A DNA stretch of 8,330 bases from Rhodospirillaceae bacterium (GTDB lineage: Bacteria > Pseudomonadota > Alphaproteobacteria > Rhodospirillales > Magnetovibrionaceae), in the NCBI GenBank assembly GCA_002401565.1, contig NVTL01000003.1:74755-83084 (forward strand), given 5' to 3'. The position numbers were made by a program, and so were the translations under genes. The notes beneath the pieces are model-generated. The model was not told the origin of the DNA. It did not search any database and was given only the letters and a program-made list of their open reading frames with translations. Position 1 is the stretch's first letter, and each line of letters starts with the position of its first letter. This document shows positions 1 through 6,817 of this stretch, one piece after another.

Positions 1-662
1 TCAAAATAGATGTAGCCATGATCGCCGTCGTAATCAGAATGAGTAAAGACCCATTCCCATTCCTCAGGAGCGAAAAAGCTTTCACACGTAAGTTGCCAAT
101 ACAGCAAATTCATTTTTTCACGTTCGTTACGATACGACTCCACCATCACATATTTTTGAGGACTTCGGCCCACGCGTTGAATTTCTTGTAATGCACCAAT
201 CAAGTCTGGCAAAGGTAAGTTGTGCAATGTTCCAAGCGAAACAACAAAATCGAAACTATCGTTTTCAAAAGGCAAGGACTTAGCATGCCCCACCTGCAAG
301 GCAGAACGAACCTCTTCTTTTCCATTTTTTATAGCGTATTCAGATATATCTAAGCCAACCACTTCGATGCCGGGCACCACTTGGGTGAATTCATACAAAA
401 GAAAACCTTTACCACACCCAACATCTAAAATGCGCATGCCGGGTTTAAGGCCATAATATTTGGCCATTTCTTCTGCAATGGGTTTCCATCGCCCATCATA
501 GCTATAACCGCCATATCCGGTTTTTCGCTCACCATCCCAATAATCTTTGCCAAACTGTTTGGCAAGCGTTGCGCATTCAGATTTGTCCGCCTCCAATACA
601 CGACCAACATAATCACGTTTGGTGGTTGTGTGAATTTTTTGGATAAAATCAATCTGCGTCAT
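1..662 (-). CDS. Class I SAM-dependent methyltransferase (3' end cut by the window edge)
   Basis: Translation from the ATG at 662-660 runs open for 220 codons plus two bases to the left edge, so the stop codon is outside. The Rossmann-fold SAM site is clear: motif I ILDVGCGKG at residues 78-86, the acidic ribose-binding Asp105 in VVGLDIS, and a post-I/II stretch (LPFENDSFDFVVSLGTLHNL, about 130-149) of the Methyltransf_11/25 type. A preceding segment with YWDGERKTGYGGYSYDGRW (about 41-59) is probably a substrate-side helix. Family members are usually about 220-260 residues, so the protein is likely nearly complete. It starts 6 bases after the stop of the radical SAM gene, with no clear Shine-Dalgarno site, so translation may depend on coupling. 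By context it may O-, N- or C-methylate a sugar or sugar nucleotide; the acceptor cannot be told. Family call is firm, substrate unknown. Confidence 0.88.
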   Translation of the reverse strand, partial: MTQIDFIQKIHTTTKRDYVGRVLEADKSECATLAKQFGKDYWDGERKTGYGGYSYDGRWKPIAEEMAKYYGLKPGMRILDVGCGKGFLLYEFTQVVPGIEVVGLDISEYAIKNGKEEVRSALQVGHAKSLPFENDSFDFVVSLGTLHNLPLPDLIGALQEIQRVGRSPQKYVMVESYRNEREKMNLLYWQLTCESFFAPEEWEWVFTHSDYDGDHGYIYF

Positions 663-668
663 GATCAA

Positions 669-1754
669 TTACACAAACATTGAATGTTCTGGGTCGATTG
701 CCAGATACTCAAGAATTGCTTCGTTGCGAATATGAGCCACACAGTGATGATTGCAATCTTTTGATGGATTTAAGGCAAAGAAACGTTTGTGATTTTCTTC
801 TGAAAACCAAAATTCCTTAAAGGATTGGTTTTCAATTGAACCCAACAGGCCTTTTTCGTTAAAGGCTTTATCGTGGCATGAATAAACACAATTATCAGCC
901 CCAATCACCGTTTGAAATTGCATAAACGGGCAATAATCATAGTCTTTGTCAAAGCGTTCTTCCAATTCGTGATAGTGGTTCACGATCGAAAAGTTTGCAT
1001 CCGACAATTTAGTCGCTTCGGCGATTTGAGCCTGAGCAATCTCTGATATTTCCCGGTGATATTCATTGTTTTTGGCGCCATCGTTATCAACCACGACACC
1101 AGAAAGGCTAACATGGTTCACGCCGGCTTCTTTGAATATTTTGCAGGCCTCTAAAATATGGCTGTAATTTTTGTTATCGATGATAAAGCTTATGCCCAAT
1201 ACACAGTTGCTTTTGCGCGCCGTAAAGTCACGCATGTTTTGAACAACACGATCAAAATCGCCGTCCTTAACATGGCGGGCCTCAGAATAACTGGCATTAT
1301 CCCAGCCATCGATAGATATCCGTATCCACGTGCCATATGCGGCAAAGGCATCGGCCATTTTTCCTTTTAGATTTGAACCGTTTGTCAGGGAAGCAACTTT
1401 GATGCCACCCTTTGACAATTTTTCGATCACACGGGGTAACGGCTTATAAAGCAAAGGCTCGCCGCCACCGGAAAATGTAACTGCTTCAACGCCCATTTCG
1501 ATGGCATCATCAACAATTTCAAACATTTTTTCTTCGGACAGAGCGTCCTTCGTATCCATCTCTTCGCCCAACTGCAAGTTACTGACACGGTATGCGCAGT
1601 ACCAGCAATCGTGGTTACAATGGTTGTACGGTTTAATACGAATATGGACCGGAGCCGCAAGTTTTCGTTCACGAAGCGCATCCAAACGATCTTGGTAGCG
1701 CATAAACTTCATGTGGCTATATAGTTTTTGTGATTTAGACAACTTCGTCTCCAT
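669..1754 (-). CDS. Radical SAM protein with SPASM/twitch-like C-terminal domain
   Basis: A complete 361-residue protein starting at ATG 1754-1752. The radical SAM [4Fe-4S] motif CNHDCWYC (Cys46, Cys50, Cys53) is followed by the SAM-binding GGGEP motif (96-100), a TNGS strand (124-127) and RISIDG (145-150), which together mark the partial TIM barrel. The C-terminal part carries Cys275, Cys289, Cys293, Cys334 and Cys338 in a C-x13-C-x3-C-x40-C-x3-C layout. That is fewer cysteines than a full seven-Cys SPASM domain, and suits one auxiliary Fe-S cluster (twitch-like). Known relatives include anaerobic sulfatase-maturating enzymes, peptide-modifying enzymes and sugar or aminoglycoside-modifying enzymes such as the BtrN type. 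No precursor peptide gene is visible, and the neighbours are sugar enzymes, so a small carbohydrate substrate is more likely; this is inference. It lies 43 bases after the transketolase C subunit and 6 bases before the methyltransferase. No strong ribosome binding site is seen. Confidence 0.92.
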   Translation of the reverse strand: METKLSKSQKLYSHMKFMRYQDRLDALRERKLAAPVHIRIKPYNHCNHDCWYCAYRVSNLQLGEEMDTKDALSEEKMFEIVDDAIEMGVEAVTFSGGGEPLLYKPLPRVIEKLSKGGIKVASLTNGSNLKGKMADAFAAYGTWIRISIDGWDNASYSEARHVKDGDFDRVVQNMRDFTARKSNCVLGISFIIDNKNYSHILEACKIFKEAGVNHVSLSGVVVDNDGAKNNEYHREISEIAQAQIAEATKLSDANFSIVNHYHELEERFDKDYDYCPFMQFQTVIGADNCVYSCHDKAFNEKGLLGSIENQSFKEFWFSEENHKRFFALNPSKDCNHHCVAHIRNEAILEYLAIDPEHSMFV

Positions 1755-1797
1755 TTATTAATATCTTGATCTTAGACCATGTTCGAAATTGCGGTGG

Positions 1798-2727
1798 TTA
1801 TCCCCCGGCGAACGCAGTCTTGATCGATTTTGTGATGCCACTGGCATCTATTCCATAATGTTTGAGCTGATCACTTTGTGAACCATAATGCTTGGCAAAG
1901 GCATCGGAAATACCCAAACGTTTAACCCGTGGCAGACGTACGTCGGAACGGTCTACCAAAGTTTCTAAGATCGCGCTCCCCAGGCCACCGGTCAGAAGAT
2001 GTTCTTCAACGCTGACCAAAAGTTTCACACCTTCAACAGCGGCGACAAGACCATCAACGTCTATGGGTTTTACCGTAGGCATATGCAAGACACCGCACGA
2101 TATACCATCTGCGGACAAAGCAACAGCAGCGTCCAAACAATTTTGCACCATGACCCCCGTGGTCACAATCAAGACATCACCAGCCTTGCGTTTCAGGGTG
2201 GCTTTACCAATTTTAAAATTGTCATCGGGCGAATACACCACCGGATCACCACCCTTGCCAAGACGAATATAGATCGGCCCCGGCCAATCCAGAGTTTCAT
2301 CCATCATGGCCCGCATTTCTTCGGCATCGCTGACACATAACACCGTCATATTGGGCAATGCCCGCATGATCGCAATGTCTTCGATTGATTGGTGCGTTGG
2401 CCCCAACGGGGAATAGACAAAGCCGCCACCGTTACCAATCAAACGCACAGGCAAATTATGCATGCACAAATCTACCGCGATCTGCTCATAACAACGTCGG
2501 GTGATAAAGGTTGAAATGGTGTTGACGTAGGGCACAAAACCTTCAATAGCCATGCCAGCAGCCATGCCAATGACATGGGCTTCGGCAATGCCTTCGATAA
2601 AGAAGCGTTCGGGGAACTCTTCTTTCATCGGGTTTAAAGTACCGGGTCCGGGATCAGAGCCAATGTAAAGCACCCGTTCATCACGTTGGGCCATTTCATG
2701 GACTTTATTTAAACATACGCGACGCAT
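1798..2727 (-). CDS. Transketolase, C-terminal subunit (pyrimidine-binding and C-terminal domains)
   Basis: A 309-residue protein equivalent to the second half of transketolase/DXS. The N-terminal pyrimidine (Pyr) domain contains FFIEGIAEAHVIGMAAGMA (about 42-60), in which Glu49 is at the position of the catalytic glutamate that activates the TPP aminopyrimidine. GPTHQSIEDIAIMRALPNM (109-127) is the family signature next to the active site. The C-terminal transketolase_C domain follows (about 180-300) with PTVKPID (217-223) and SVEEHLLTGGLGSAI. It should pair with the N subunit encoded directly upstream to form one active enzyme transferring a two-carbon ketol unit between sugar phosphates. 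The start is only 2 bases after the N subunit stop (TGA-TC-ATG), with a strong Shine-Dalgarno site inside the end of that gene. Split subunits of this kind are known in archaea and in some sugar-biosynthesis loci. Exact donor and acceptor are unknown. Confidence 0.93.
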   Translation of the reverse strand: MRRVCLNKVHEMAQRDERVLYIGSDPGPGTLNPMKEEFPERFFIEGIAEAHVIGMAAGMAIEGFVPYVNTISTFITRRCYEQIAVDLCMHNLPVRLIGNGGGFVYSPLGPTHQSIEDIAIMRALPNMTVLCVSDAEEMRAMMDETLDWPGPIYIRLGKGGDPVVYSPDDNFKIGKATLKRKAGDVLIVTTGVMVQNCLDAAVALSADGISCGVLHMPTVKPIDVDGLVAAVEGVKLLVSVEEHLLTGGLGSAILETLVDRSDVRLPRVKRLGISDAFAKHYGSQSDQLKHYGIDASGITKSIKTAFAGG

Positions 2728-2729
2728 GA

Positions 2730-3569
2730 TCAGTCCCTTCCCAACGCTGAGTTGATAGAAGCAAGCTCGTCATCTTTAAGCGCGTTTTTGTGATGCCACA
2801 TGGGGTTATGTTCCGCCACGGGAATGCCTTTGCCTTTTACGGTATGACAGATCACGACCGTGGGTTTTGTGGGTTCAACAGACAATGCCCCAAAGACTTT
2901 TTGCAAGGCCTGAACATCATGCCCATCGACCTCGACAGGGTTAAAGCCAAAGCTTCTCCACTTGTCCGCCATGGGTTCCATATCCAAAACATCCGACGTT
3001 GGGCCGTATGATTGAATTTTATTGTAATCAATAATAGCGGTGAGATTGCCCAATTCATATTTACTGGCAGCCATAGCGGCCTCCCAGACAGCACCTTCAT
3101 TAATTTCGCCATCACCCATAATCACAAATGTCCGCCAATCCTTTTTATGGATGCGTGCAGATAGGGCAAATCCCACACCAATGGATAAGCCGTGACCTAA
3201 GGCTCCTGTTGAAGCCTCAACGCCGGGCACTTTCCCATATTCAGGGTGACCACCTAAGTAGCTATCAAATTCGCAAAAGGTCTTTAAGTCTTCTTCAGGA
3301 AAGTAGCCTTTATCAGCAAGGATTGAATACAAGGCCAAACAACCATGGCCTTTACTAAGGATACAGCGATCGCGATCTTCCCAATTGGGCTCATTTGGAC
3401 GAATATTAAGGACGTCGTCATAGAGCACACGCATGATTTCAATCAACGAAAGCGCCGGGCCGGGGTGTCCGCGCCCTGCTACGATCAATGTATCAAGCAC
3501 CATGGCACGCAGATGAAACGAGCGTTCATCTAGTGCCGGACTGTCTTTTAAAATGTCATATGTCGTCAT
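2730..3569 (-). CDS. Transketolase, N-terminal (TPP-binding) subunit
   Basis: A 279-residue protein matching the first half of transketolase. Visible features in order: GRGHPGPALS (32-41) and LSKGHG (71-76), which carry active-site histidines of the family; GGHPEY (106-111); STGALGHGLSIGVG (120-133); the TPP/Mg site GDGEINEG (152-159) followed by the IDYNKIQSYG strand (180-189), matching the usual GDG...N diphosphate motif; and CHTVKGKG (241-248) before WHHKNA. The family's second half is encoded by the next gene, so the pair replaces a single chain of about 650 residues. Its ATG overlaps the stop of the upstream phosphotransferase gene as ATGA (3569-3566) and lacks a Shine-Dalgarno site, which suggests coupled translation. 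The product may be a ketose phosphate such as sedoheptulose 7-phosphate feeding the sugar pathway of this locus, but this is inferred from context. Confidence 0.94.
   Translation of the reverse strand: MTTYDILKDSPALDERSFHLRAMVLDTLIVAGRGHPGPALSLIEIMRVLYDDVLNIRPNEPNWEDRDRCILSKGHGCLALYSILADKGYFPEEDLKTFCEFDSYLGGHPEYGKVPGVEASTGALGHGLSIGVGFALSARIHKKDWRTFVIMGDGEINEGAVWEAAMAASKYELGNLTAIIDYNKIQSYGPTSDVLDMEPMADKWRSFGFNPVEVDGHDVQALQKVFGALSVEPTKPTVVICHTVKGKGIPVAEHNPMWHHKNALKDDELASINSALGRD
2734..2739 (-). promoter_or_regulatory. Ribosome binding site of the transketolase C subunit
   Basis: On the minus strand the sequence reads GGGAAGGGACTGATCATG. The AAGGGA core lies 6 bases before the ATG at 2727 and sits inside the last codons of the N subunit. 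It is the strongest Shine-Dalgarno-like site noted in the window and supports the chosen start. A strong independent site here would help keep the two subunits in balanced supply. Confidence 0.7.
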
Positions 3570-4588
3570 AAATAGAGCCGTTGATAAAGATTAAAGGCCT
3601 TGTTTAATTGTCGTGTCCGGCTGGCCTCTGCACCGGAGTGACCCGCAGCTTCGCGCCGAGCCCAGCGTTCTGGCAAAAACTCATTCAATAAGATTGCGCA
3701 CCAAATTAGGCCGAAAACTGGATAAAGCAACCTCAGACGTAACGAAAATACTGCATCGTCATGAGAAAAAATAGGGGCAATCTGATCACGAAAGCGTATT
3801 GCCAGTTCAGGGGACAGGTTTGAGCCGGGATGTAGCATAACATCTGAAATCATTTTGACCGGGTCGTCCCAACCAAAATATTCAAAATCGATAAAGGTAA
3901 TTTGTCCATCTTCCCCCTGTAAGGCATTGTGGAAGCCAAAATCAGAGGGGCTGAGTGCTAGATTTTTTTGCGCCAAAGGGGTATCGAAAGACAGCCTGCC
4001 TCTCTCGCAAGCATCCGTTAATTCTGTCAGAACGGCCTCTGCTGTCGGCAACAGTTTTGTATCCAGAAAGGCCTGCAAATCATTGGCGGAACCAGCCAAG
4101 TCATGAGCTACTTTTTGTAAAAGGGCGAATCTTGACGTTAATTGGTCCGCTACATCTTTAAAACTGAAGCAACTCGCCGATGCTGGACGCAGATTTTCGC
4201 CCCCATCTAGCCCCCGAAGGTCTTGCAACTGTGCCAAAAATCCTGCGAGGGCATCGACGTCCTTAGCTTGAACAGTGTTAATACGTTTTCCGTCAATCCA
4301 CTGATAAGCCGCACAATGGTGTTCTAAGCTTAGCCCAAGGGGTGTGGGCACCTGCCCTATGCCGTTGGCCGTTAAAAAAGATAAGGCGTCGTATTCTTGA
4401 CCAAGACGGTCACGGGGGTCTTCGTCTTGGGGGGGATAAAACTTCAACGCCACAAGCCCGTCCGCACAGTCCACTTTATAAATTCGATTATTTCCCCCAC
4501 CGTGTACTGGCGTAATCGTTCGAACGACCTGACCGACAAGGCCTTCGGCAACAGCTCTTAAATGTTCGTTCGAAGGTTGCTGTGTCAT
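3566..4588 (-). CDS. APH/choline-kinase-like phosphotransferase
   Basis: A 340-residue protein kinase-like small-molecule kinase. The N-lobe has a glycine-rich turn (HGGGNNRIYKV, 29-39), the ATP-binding lysine in VALKFY (Lys49) and a possible partner glutamate (Glu65). The C-lobe has the catalytic loop LSPSDFGFHN (212-221; Asp216 as likely base, Asn221 as metal ligand) and the metal-binding FIDFEYFGWDDP (232-243; Asp234). The usual HGD of the aminoglycoside phosphotransferase (Brenner) motif is PSD here, with Ser214 in the His place. I chose the ATG at 4588, which overlaps the HAD stop as ATGA; a TTG ten codons upstream lies in the HAD coding region and is less likely. The position between a phosphatase and a transketolase suggests it phosphorylates a sugar, polyol or pathway intermediate rather than an antibiotic. 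Substrate unknown; choline or ethanolamine kinase activity cannot be excluded. Confidence 0.88.
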   Translation of the reverse strand: MTQQPSNEHLRAVAEGLVGQVVRTITPVHGGGNNRIYKVDCADGLVALKFYPPQDEDPRDRLGQEYDALSFLTANGIGQVPTPLGLSLEHHCAAYQWIDGKRINTVQAKDVDALAGFLAQLQDLRGLDGGENLRPASASCFSFKDVADQLTSRFALLQKVAHDLAGSANDLQAFLDTKLLPTAEAVLTELTDACERGRLSFDTPLAQKNLALSPSDFGFHNALQGEDGQITFIDFEYFGWDDPVKMISDVMLHPGSNLSPELAIRFRDQIAPIFSHDDAVFSLRLRLLYPVFGLIWCAILLNEFLPERWARREAAGHSGAEASRTRQLNKAFNLYQRLYL

Positions 4589-5193
4589 GGATAGATCAAG
4601 CTTTGGATATCGGACCAATGCTTGCGAACCGAATATGGCATTTCAGAATGATCTGCGCCGTTGGTGAATAAAATTTTCTTCACCGTATCTGGAAAACCCG
4701 TTGTGGCGAAAACTTCAGGTAAATCATCAATGAACCAATCCAAATCAAGGGCGGTTATTTCTGCAATCTTTTTTTCCCGCGTATCGTGAAAAAAAACATG
4801 ATCCAAATTGAGGGAAAATCCATTTGGATTGAAAAAATCAAGAGCCGTCATCCATGCACGCGCGGCATCACGAAGATTGATGCGGTCTGGATCAAAATGA
4901 CCAAACTCGGTCTTATGGCTAACGATAAAAACATCATCACCGCGTTTATGGGCTTCGTTTAAAAAAGCATCAACACCGTTGATCAAAGACGCTCTGTGCA
5001 TTTCAGCACCGTATACGCGGCCTTGTAATTTTTGCCATTCGCGTTCGCCACCTTCTCTGGCCCGCAACGCCTCTCGTACTTCGGTTTTGGTTTTTACTGT
5101 GGCGACATCAATTATCCGCCAATCGACAGCCAGACTAACGAACGCATGATCGTAACCTGCGATGGTGTTGTCAAAATCAATTCCTATACGCAA
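4585..5193 (-). CDS. HAD-superfamily phosphatase-like protein
   Basis: A 202-residue protein with haloacid dehalogenase motifs: motif I IDFDNT (nucleophile Asp6, acid/base Asp8, Thr10), motif II VSHK (Ser92), a lysine candidate for motif III (Lys141/Lys142), and motif IV WFIDDLPE (Asp156, Asp157). The segment of about 70 residues between motifs I and II could form a small helical cap. The start is TTG: an in-frame TAG lies four codons upstream, and the next in-frame ATG (residue 65) would remove motif I. A possible AGG ribosome binding site lies 8 bases upstream of the TTG. By analogy with GmhB in the heptose pathway, it may remove a phosphate from a sugar bisphosphate made by the kinase domain encoded just upstream; GmhB-like sequence identity is not evident, so this is inference. 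It follows the bifunctional gene after 57 bases and overlaps the phosphotransferase gene by 4 bases. Confidence 0.85.
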   Translation of the reverse strand: MRIGIDFDNTIAGYDHAFVSLAVDWRIIDVATVKTKTEVREALRAREGGEREWQKLQGRVYGAEMHRASLINGVDAFLNEAHKRGDDVFIVSHKTEFGHFDPDRINLRDAARAWMTALDFFNPNGFSLNLDHVFFHDTREKKIAEITALDLDWFIDDLPEVFATTGFPDTVKKILFTNGADHSEMPYSVRKHWSDIQSLIYP

Positions 5194-5201
5194 AATCAGA
5201 G

Positions 5202-5206
5202 CCTAA
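5202..5206 (-). promoter_or_regulatory. Weak ribosome binding site supporting the TTG start of the HAD gene
   Basis: The minus strand reads TTAGGCTCTGATT and then TTG. The TTAGG core is 8 bases from the TTG start, and its TAG is also an in-frame stop that excludes any start further upstream. The only other codons between are GCT, CTG and ATT. The match to the anti-Shine-Dalgarno sequence is short, so initiation here may be inefficient. Confidence 0.45.
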
Positions 5207-5250
5207 TGTGTGATGGCAGAGTGAAAGGCGACAGCAATAAAAAACCCAGC

Positions 5251-6777
5251 TTATTTCAGGAGTGTCGTTACGAATTTCTTCAATGCGCTTGAATGAATGG
5301 GTTCTCTGTTGCAAACGATCTGCACGTCCATTGCGGCGGCAACAGCACCAACGAACACAGAAACGCTTGTATCCATACCTTTACCAAAACACAAGGCAGA
5401 CAATGCCAAGAATGCATCACCTGCGCCAATCCTGTCCACCACACGCGATGAGAGGGCCGGCACCTCATGAAAGAGATTAGCCTTGCAGTCATATGCCATC
5501 ACCCCTTTAAGGCCACGGGTAATGGTTATTTGTCCGACCTGCAATTTTTGGGAAATCAACTTACACAAATCTTCCAAGGGCTCATGGCGACTATGGGCGG
5601 CCAAGCGCAGTTCGGGTTCGTTTAAGGATACAAAATCGGCCCGTGGATAGCGGGTGATGACATGATGTCCGCGATTGCCACTGTTGATTTGTGTGTTTAC
5701 GGCAAGAAACTTGGACTTATCTGTCAACGTTTGGATAATTTCATCTGTTATAAAACCGTTGCCAAAGTCTGCGGCGATCACAATGTCATATTGTGCGATA
5801 TTATCATCTAGCCACTGAAGGGTTTCTTTTCCATCGTTTTCTAGGGTAGAATCATCTCTATAATAATAGACCTCAAACAGTTTTGATAAATCATCATCAT
5901 CAACAAAACGGCGTTTGGTAACTGTTGGCGCATCCTTAAAACGGGCGAACACAGGCGTTACATTTTCCTGCAGTTTGCCCATGATAAAATCTTCGTGACT
6001 ATCGCGGTCGCCCAACCCAGAAACCAAGGTCACATTTTCAACAAATCCAGAAATATGGTTTGCCACCGCAACAGCCCCACCAGCGAACTGTTCTTCTGAT
6101 TTGTATTCAACGGACCGTGCATTCCCTTTTCCAATTTGACCCAACGAGGAAACGTAATGATATTCATCAACAATGACGTCGCCGATCACCAAAACCTTTA
6201 AATCGGCAAGGGTGTCGAGCATGCTGAGAACGTCTTTATCAGTCCAGTTTTTAGAAAAATTGTTAAGGTAATCTTTTGTTTGAGGCGGAAAGAGGCCAAA
6301 ATGCTCATTCAGGAGATTACTTGAACTGAAGGTAATTTCGTCGGTAAAAAATAACGTCCCTCCACCTTCCTCTACCGCCTTCTGCTCAAGAACAATGTTT
6401 CCCGTAACATCGTTCTCGGCGGTACGATACTCACTGCCTTTCACATACAAGTCTGGCTGAATTGCGTGGATCGTTTCCACGGCCGTATCTTCATGAACAA
6501 TGGCGACAAAATCGACAACTTCGAGTGCAGCAAGATTTTCTGCGCGCAGTTCGTCTTTGAAAACCGGACGTCCCGGTCCCTTGTTCACGAATTCATCCGC
6601 TGTGAGCGTAACCAACAACACATCACCTTCGCGTTTTGCACGGGACAGGTAACGAATATGGCCCGTGTGCATAAGATCGAAAGTGCCGTGACAAAGAACG
6701 ATACTTTTACCTTCGGACTTCAGCAACCGGGATTGCTCTGAAATCTGCTCTAAACTTATAATCTTTCTGTTGGTCAT
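5251..6777 (-). CDS. HldE-like bifunctional protein: nucleotidyltransferase (N-terminal) fused to PfkB sugar kinase (C-terminal)
   Basis: A 508-residue fusion. Residues about 25-160 form a cytidylyltransferase-like domain: CHGTFDLMHTGH (29-40) contains the nucleotide-binding HTGH motif, KGSEY (113-117) follows, and TFSSSNLLN (149-157) resembles the ISTTxI element. Residues about 190-505 form a PfkB/ribokinase-fold kinase: VIGDVIVDEY (197-206), substrate-side QFAGGAVAVANH (230-241), NEPEL (386-390) and the anion-hole/catalytic DRIGAGDAF (448-456; Asp454 as base). E. coli HldE (RfaE) has the same two domains in the opposite order (kinase first). The frame stays open 46 codons upstream but there overlaps the 3' end of the epimerase gene; ATG 6777 with an upstream AGGTAAAGAG is the better start. 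Likely role: phosphorylate a sugar phosphate at C1 and, after dephosphorylation, transfer a nucleotide to give an NDP-sugar. Heptose is the best guess from family; the true substrate is open. Confidence 0.92.
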   Translation of the reverse strand: MTNRKIISLEQISEQSRLLKSEGKSIVLCHGTFDLMHTGHIRYLSRAKREGDVLLVTLTADEFVNKGPGRPVFKDELRAENLAALEVVDFVAIVHEDTAVETIHAIQPDLYVKGSEYRTAENDVTGNIVLEQKAVEEGGGTLFFTDEITFSSSNLLNEHFGLFPPQTKDYLNNFSKNWTDKDVLSMLDTLADLKVLVIGDVIVDEYHYVSSLGQIGKGNARSVEYKSEEQFAGGAVAVANHISGFVENVTLVSGLGDRDSHEDFIMGKLQENVTPVFARFKDAPTVTKRRFVDDDDLSKLFEVYYYRDDSTLENDGKETLQWLDDNIAQYDIVIAADFGNGFITDEIIQTLTDKSKFLAVNTQINSGNRGHHVITRYPRADFVSLNEPELRLAAHSRHEPLEDLCKLISQKLQVGQITITRGLKGVMAYDCKANLFHEVPALSSRVVDRIGAGDAFLALSALCFGKGMDTSVSVFVGAVAAAMDVQIVCNREPIHSSALKKFVTTLLK

Positions 6778-6780
6778 AAA

Positions 6781-6790
6781 CTCTTTACCT
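6781..6790 (-). promoter_or_regulatory. Ribosome binding site of the bifunctional kinase/nucleotidyltransferase
   Basis: The minus strand reads AGGTAAAGAGTTT directly before the ATG at 6777. Either the AGG (10 bases away) or the AAAGAG (3 bases away) could pair with 16S rRNA; neither spacing is ideal. It favours the start at 6777 over an in-frame ATG at 6915 that would sit inside the epimerase gene. Confidence 0.5.
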
Positions 6791-6817
6791 AGATAGGAAA
6801 CGTTTGGACGATCCGTT

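Noticed and set aside
425..652. 75-codon minus-strand reading frame in the left part of the window
   Set aside because: It is out of frame with the methyltransferase, whose SAM-binding motifs are intact over the same bases; no sign of a real protein.
663..668. TGATCATG at the methyltransferase start, also found at the transketolase C start (2725-2732) and inside the partial radical SAM gene (about 7876-7886)
   Set aside because: It is a short palindrome-containing word; one copy is coding and the other two are explained by stop/start junctions, so chance is enough.
1892..2340. Two plus-strand reading frames of 113 and 126 codons opposite the transketolase C subunit
   Set aside because: Antisense shadows of a well-conserved gene; they have no recognisable motif and no ribosome binding context that I could see.
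3566..4588. Antibiotic-resistance aminoglycoside kinase
   Set aside because: Only the general fold motifs match; the catalytic loop differs from the HGD form and the neighbours are sugar biosynthesis genes.
4589..4618. TTG start ten codons upstream for the phosphotransferase gene
   Set aside because: It lies inside the HAD coding region, and the ATG at 4588 forms a typical ATGA overlap with the HAD stop, as is repeated at the next junction.
5194..5250. T-rich stretch (GGGTTTTTTATT on the minus strand) after the bifunctional gene, considered as a terminator
   Set aside because: No stable inverted repeat precedes the T-run, and the next gene continues in the same direction.
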